Source: Palsa-504 sp050010815 (GTDB lineage Bacteria > Actinomycetota > Actinomycetes > Streptosporangiales > Streptosporangiaceae). From it: DNA of 6,190 bases. A model generated the notes under the pieces. That model was given only the letters and a program-made list of their open reading frames with translations. It was not told where the DNA came from and searched no databases. This document shows, one piece after another, positions 5,908 to 6,190 of the stretch. Each line of letters opens with the position of its first letter. Within the stretch, counting starts at the first letter, position 1. Position numbers and translations under genes: made by a program. Where the stretch lies: the NCBI GenBank assembly GCA_050010815.1, contig JBEKKH010000489.1, positions 1 to 6,190 of the forward strand. The letters run 5' to 3'.

Positions 5908-6105
5908 ATGCGAGTCGGAGGGCTCGTCATCGTTATTTGGCTCATTATTGGAGCTATAGCAGCCGGTCAGCGCGGCTATTACGGCTCGGACTCCACGACC
6001 TGTGCCCACGCGGGCACGATTCTGGTCACCGTATTGGCAGGCCCGCTTAACTACGTGGGCGTCAACCCGAAACTTTCGTGCCATTTGCCTACCCCGAGCA
6101 AGTGA
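5908..6105 (+). CDS. Small membrane protein of 65 aa, function unknown
   Basis: The start is ATG 5908, with a strong GGAGG 5 nt upstream. Residues 3-20 (VGGLVIVIWLIIGAIAAG) form a clear hydrophobic helix, and residues 37-47 (TILVTVLAGPL) form a second, shorter hydrophobic stretch, so one or two membrane passes are possible. Between them is QRGYYGSDSTTC. Cysteines at 32 and 58 flank the second stretch and could pair outside the membrane. The tail NYVGVNPKLSCHLPTPSK is polar. From memory, similar short proteins occur widely in actinobacteria as uncharacterised proteins, but no function is known to me. Codon use is less GC-rich than in the large genes nearby. It is divergent from the HATPase-STAS unit and may be under the alternative sigma factor that the unit controls, which is inference. 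Confidence 0.8.
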   Translation: MRVGGLVIVIWLIIGAIAAGQRGYYGSDSTTCAHAGTILVTVLAGPLNYVGVNPKLSCHLPTPSK

Positions 6106-6122
6106 GCCCCGCCGGCCTCGTC

Positions 6123-6163
6123 AATCTTGGGATCGAGACGGGCGAAGCGGACGGCTCAAGATT
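6123..6163 (+). terminator. Possible weak terminator after the small membrane protein gene
   Basis: AATCTTG (6123-6129) and CAAGATT (6157-6163) are perfect inverted copies with a 27-nt loop, followed by the AT-rich GGTTATATTT. The long loop makes this a weak call. Nothing else is recognisable to the window end. Confidence 0.25.
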
Positions 6164-6190
6164 CAGGTTATATTTCCCCCTTCGTGCTAG

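Overview
The window looks like chromosomal DNA from a high-GC Actinomycetota. Coding regions are strongly GC-biased at third positions, GTG starts are common, and the protein families (HAMP-array kinases, SpoIIE-type phosphatases, short HATPase and STAS proteins) are typical of streptomycete or streptosporangial genomes. The species cannot be told from the sequence.

Layout from left to right. Positions 1-496 (minus) hold the first 165 codons of a cytoplasmic HAMP-array signalling protein, probably a hybrid histidine kinase, which runs off the left edge. A divergent promoter region (497-688) separates it from a large plus-strand gene (689-3139) encoding an ANTAR-GAF-PAS-PAS-SpoIIE (PP2C-type) phosphatase of 816 aa. 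A convergent gap (3140-3418) carries three hairpins. Next, on the minus strand, comes a GT4-fold glycosyltransferase (3419-4630) with several altered donor-site residues. Upstream of it is a 231-bp non-coding stretch with a promoter candidate and a compact foldable leader RNA. Further right on the minus strand is a two-gene unit: an RsbW/SpoIIAB-like HATPase (5254-5733) followed by an RsbV/SpoIIAA-like STAS protein (4862-5212), closed by an 11-bp stem terminator. Divergent from that unit is a 65-aa membrane protein (5908-6105) with a strong ribosome binding site and a sigma-B/F-like promoter candidate.

How the genes may work together: the phosphatase, the HATPase and the STAS protein are the three classes that make up a partner-switching circuit. 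In such circuits the kinase holds a sigma factor and phosphorylates the STAS antagonist, and the phosphatase resets the antagonist. No sigma factor is encoded here, so the target is elsewhere or the module has another output. The GNNT-N14-GGGTA match ahead of the small membrane protein gives a possible output promoter within the window. The most unusual signals are the leader RNA ahead of the glycosyltransferase, the N-terminal ANTAR domain on the phosphatase, and the altered glycosyltransferase active site.
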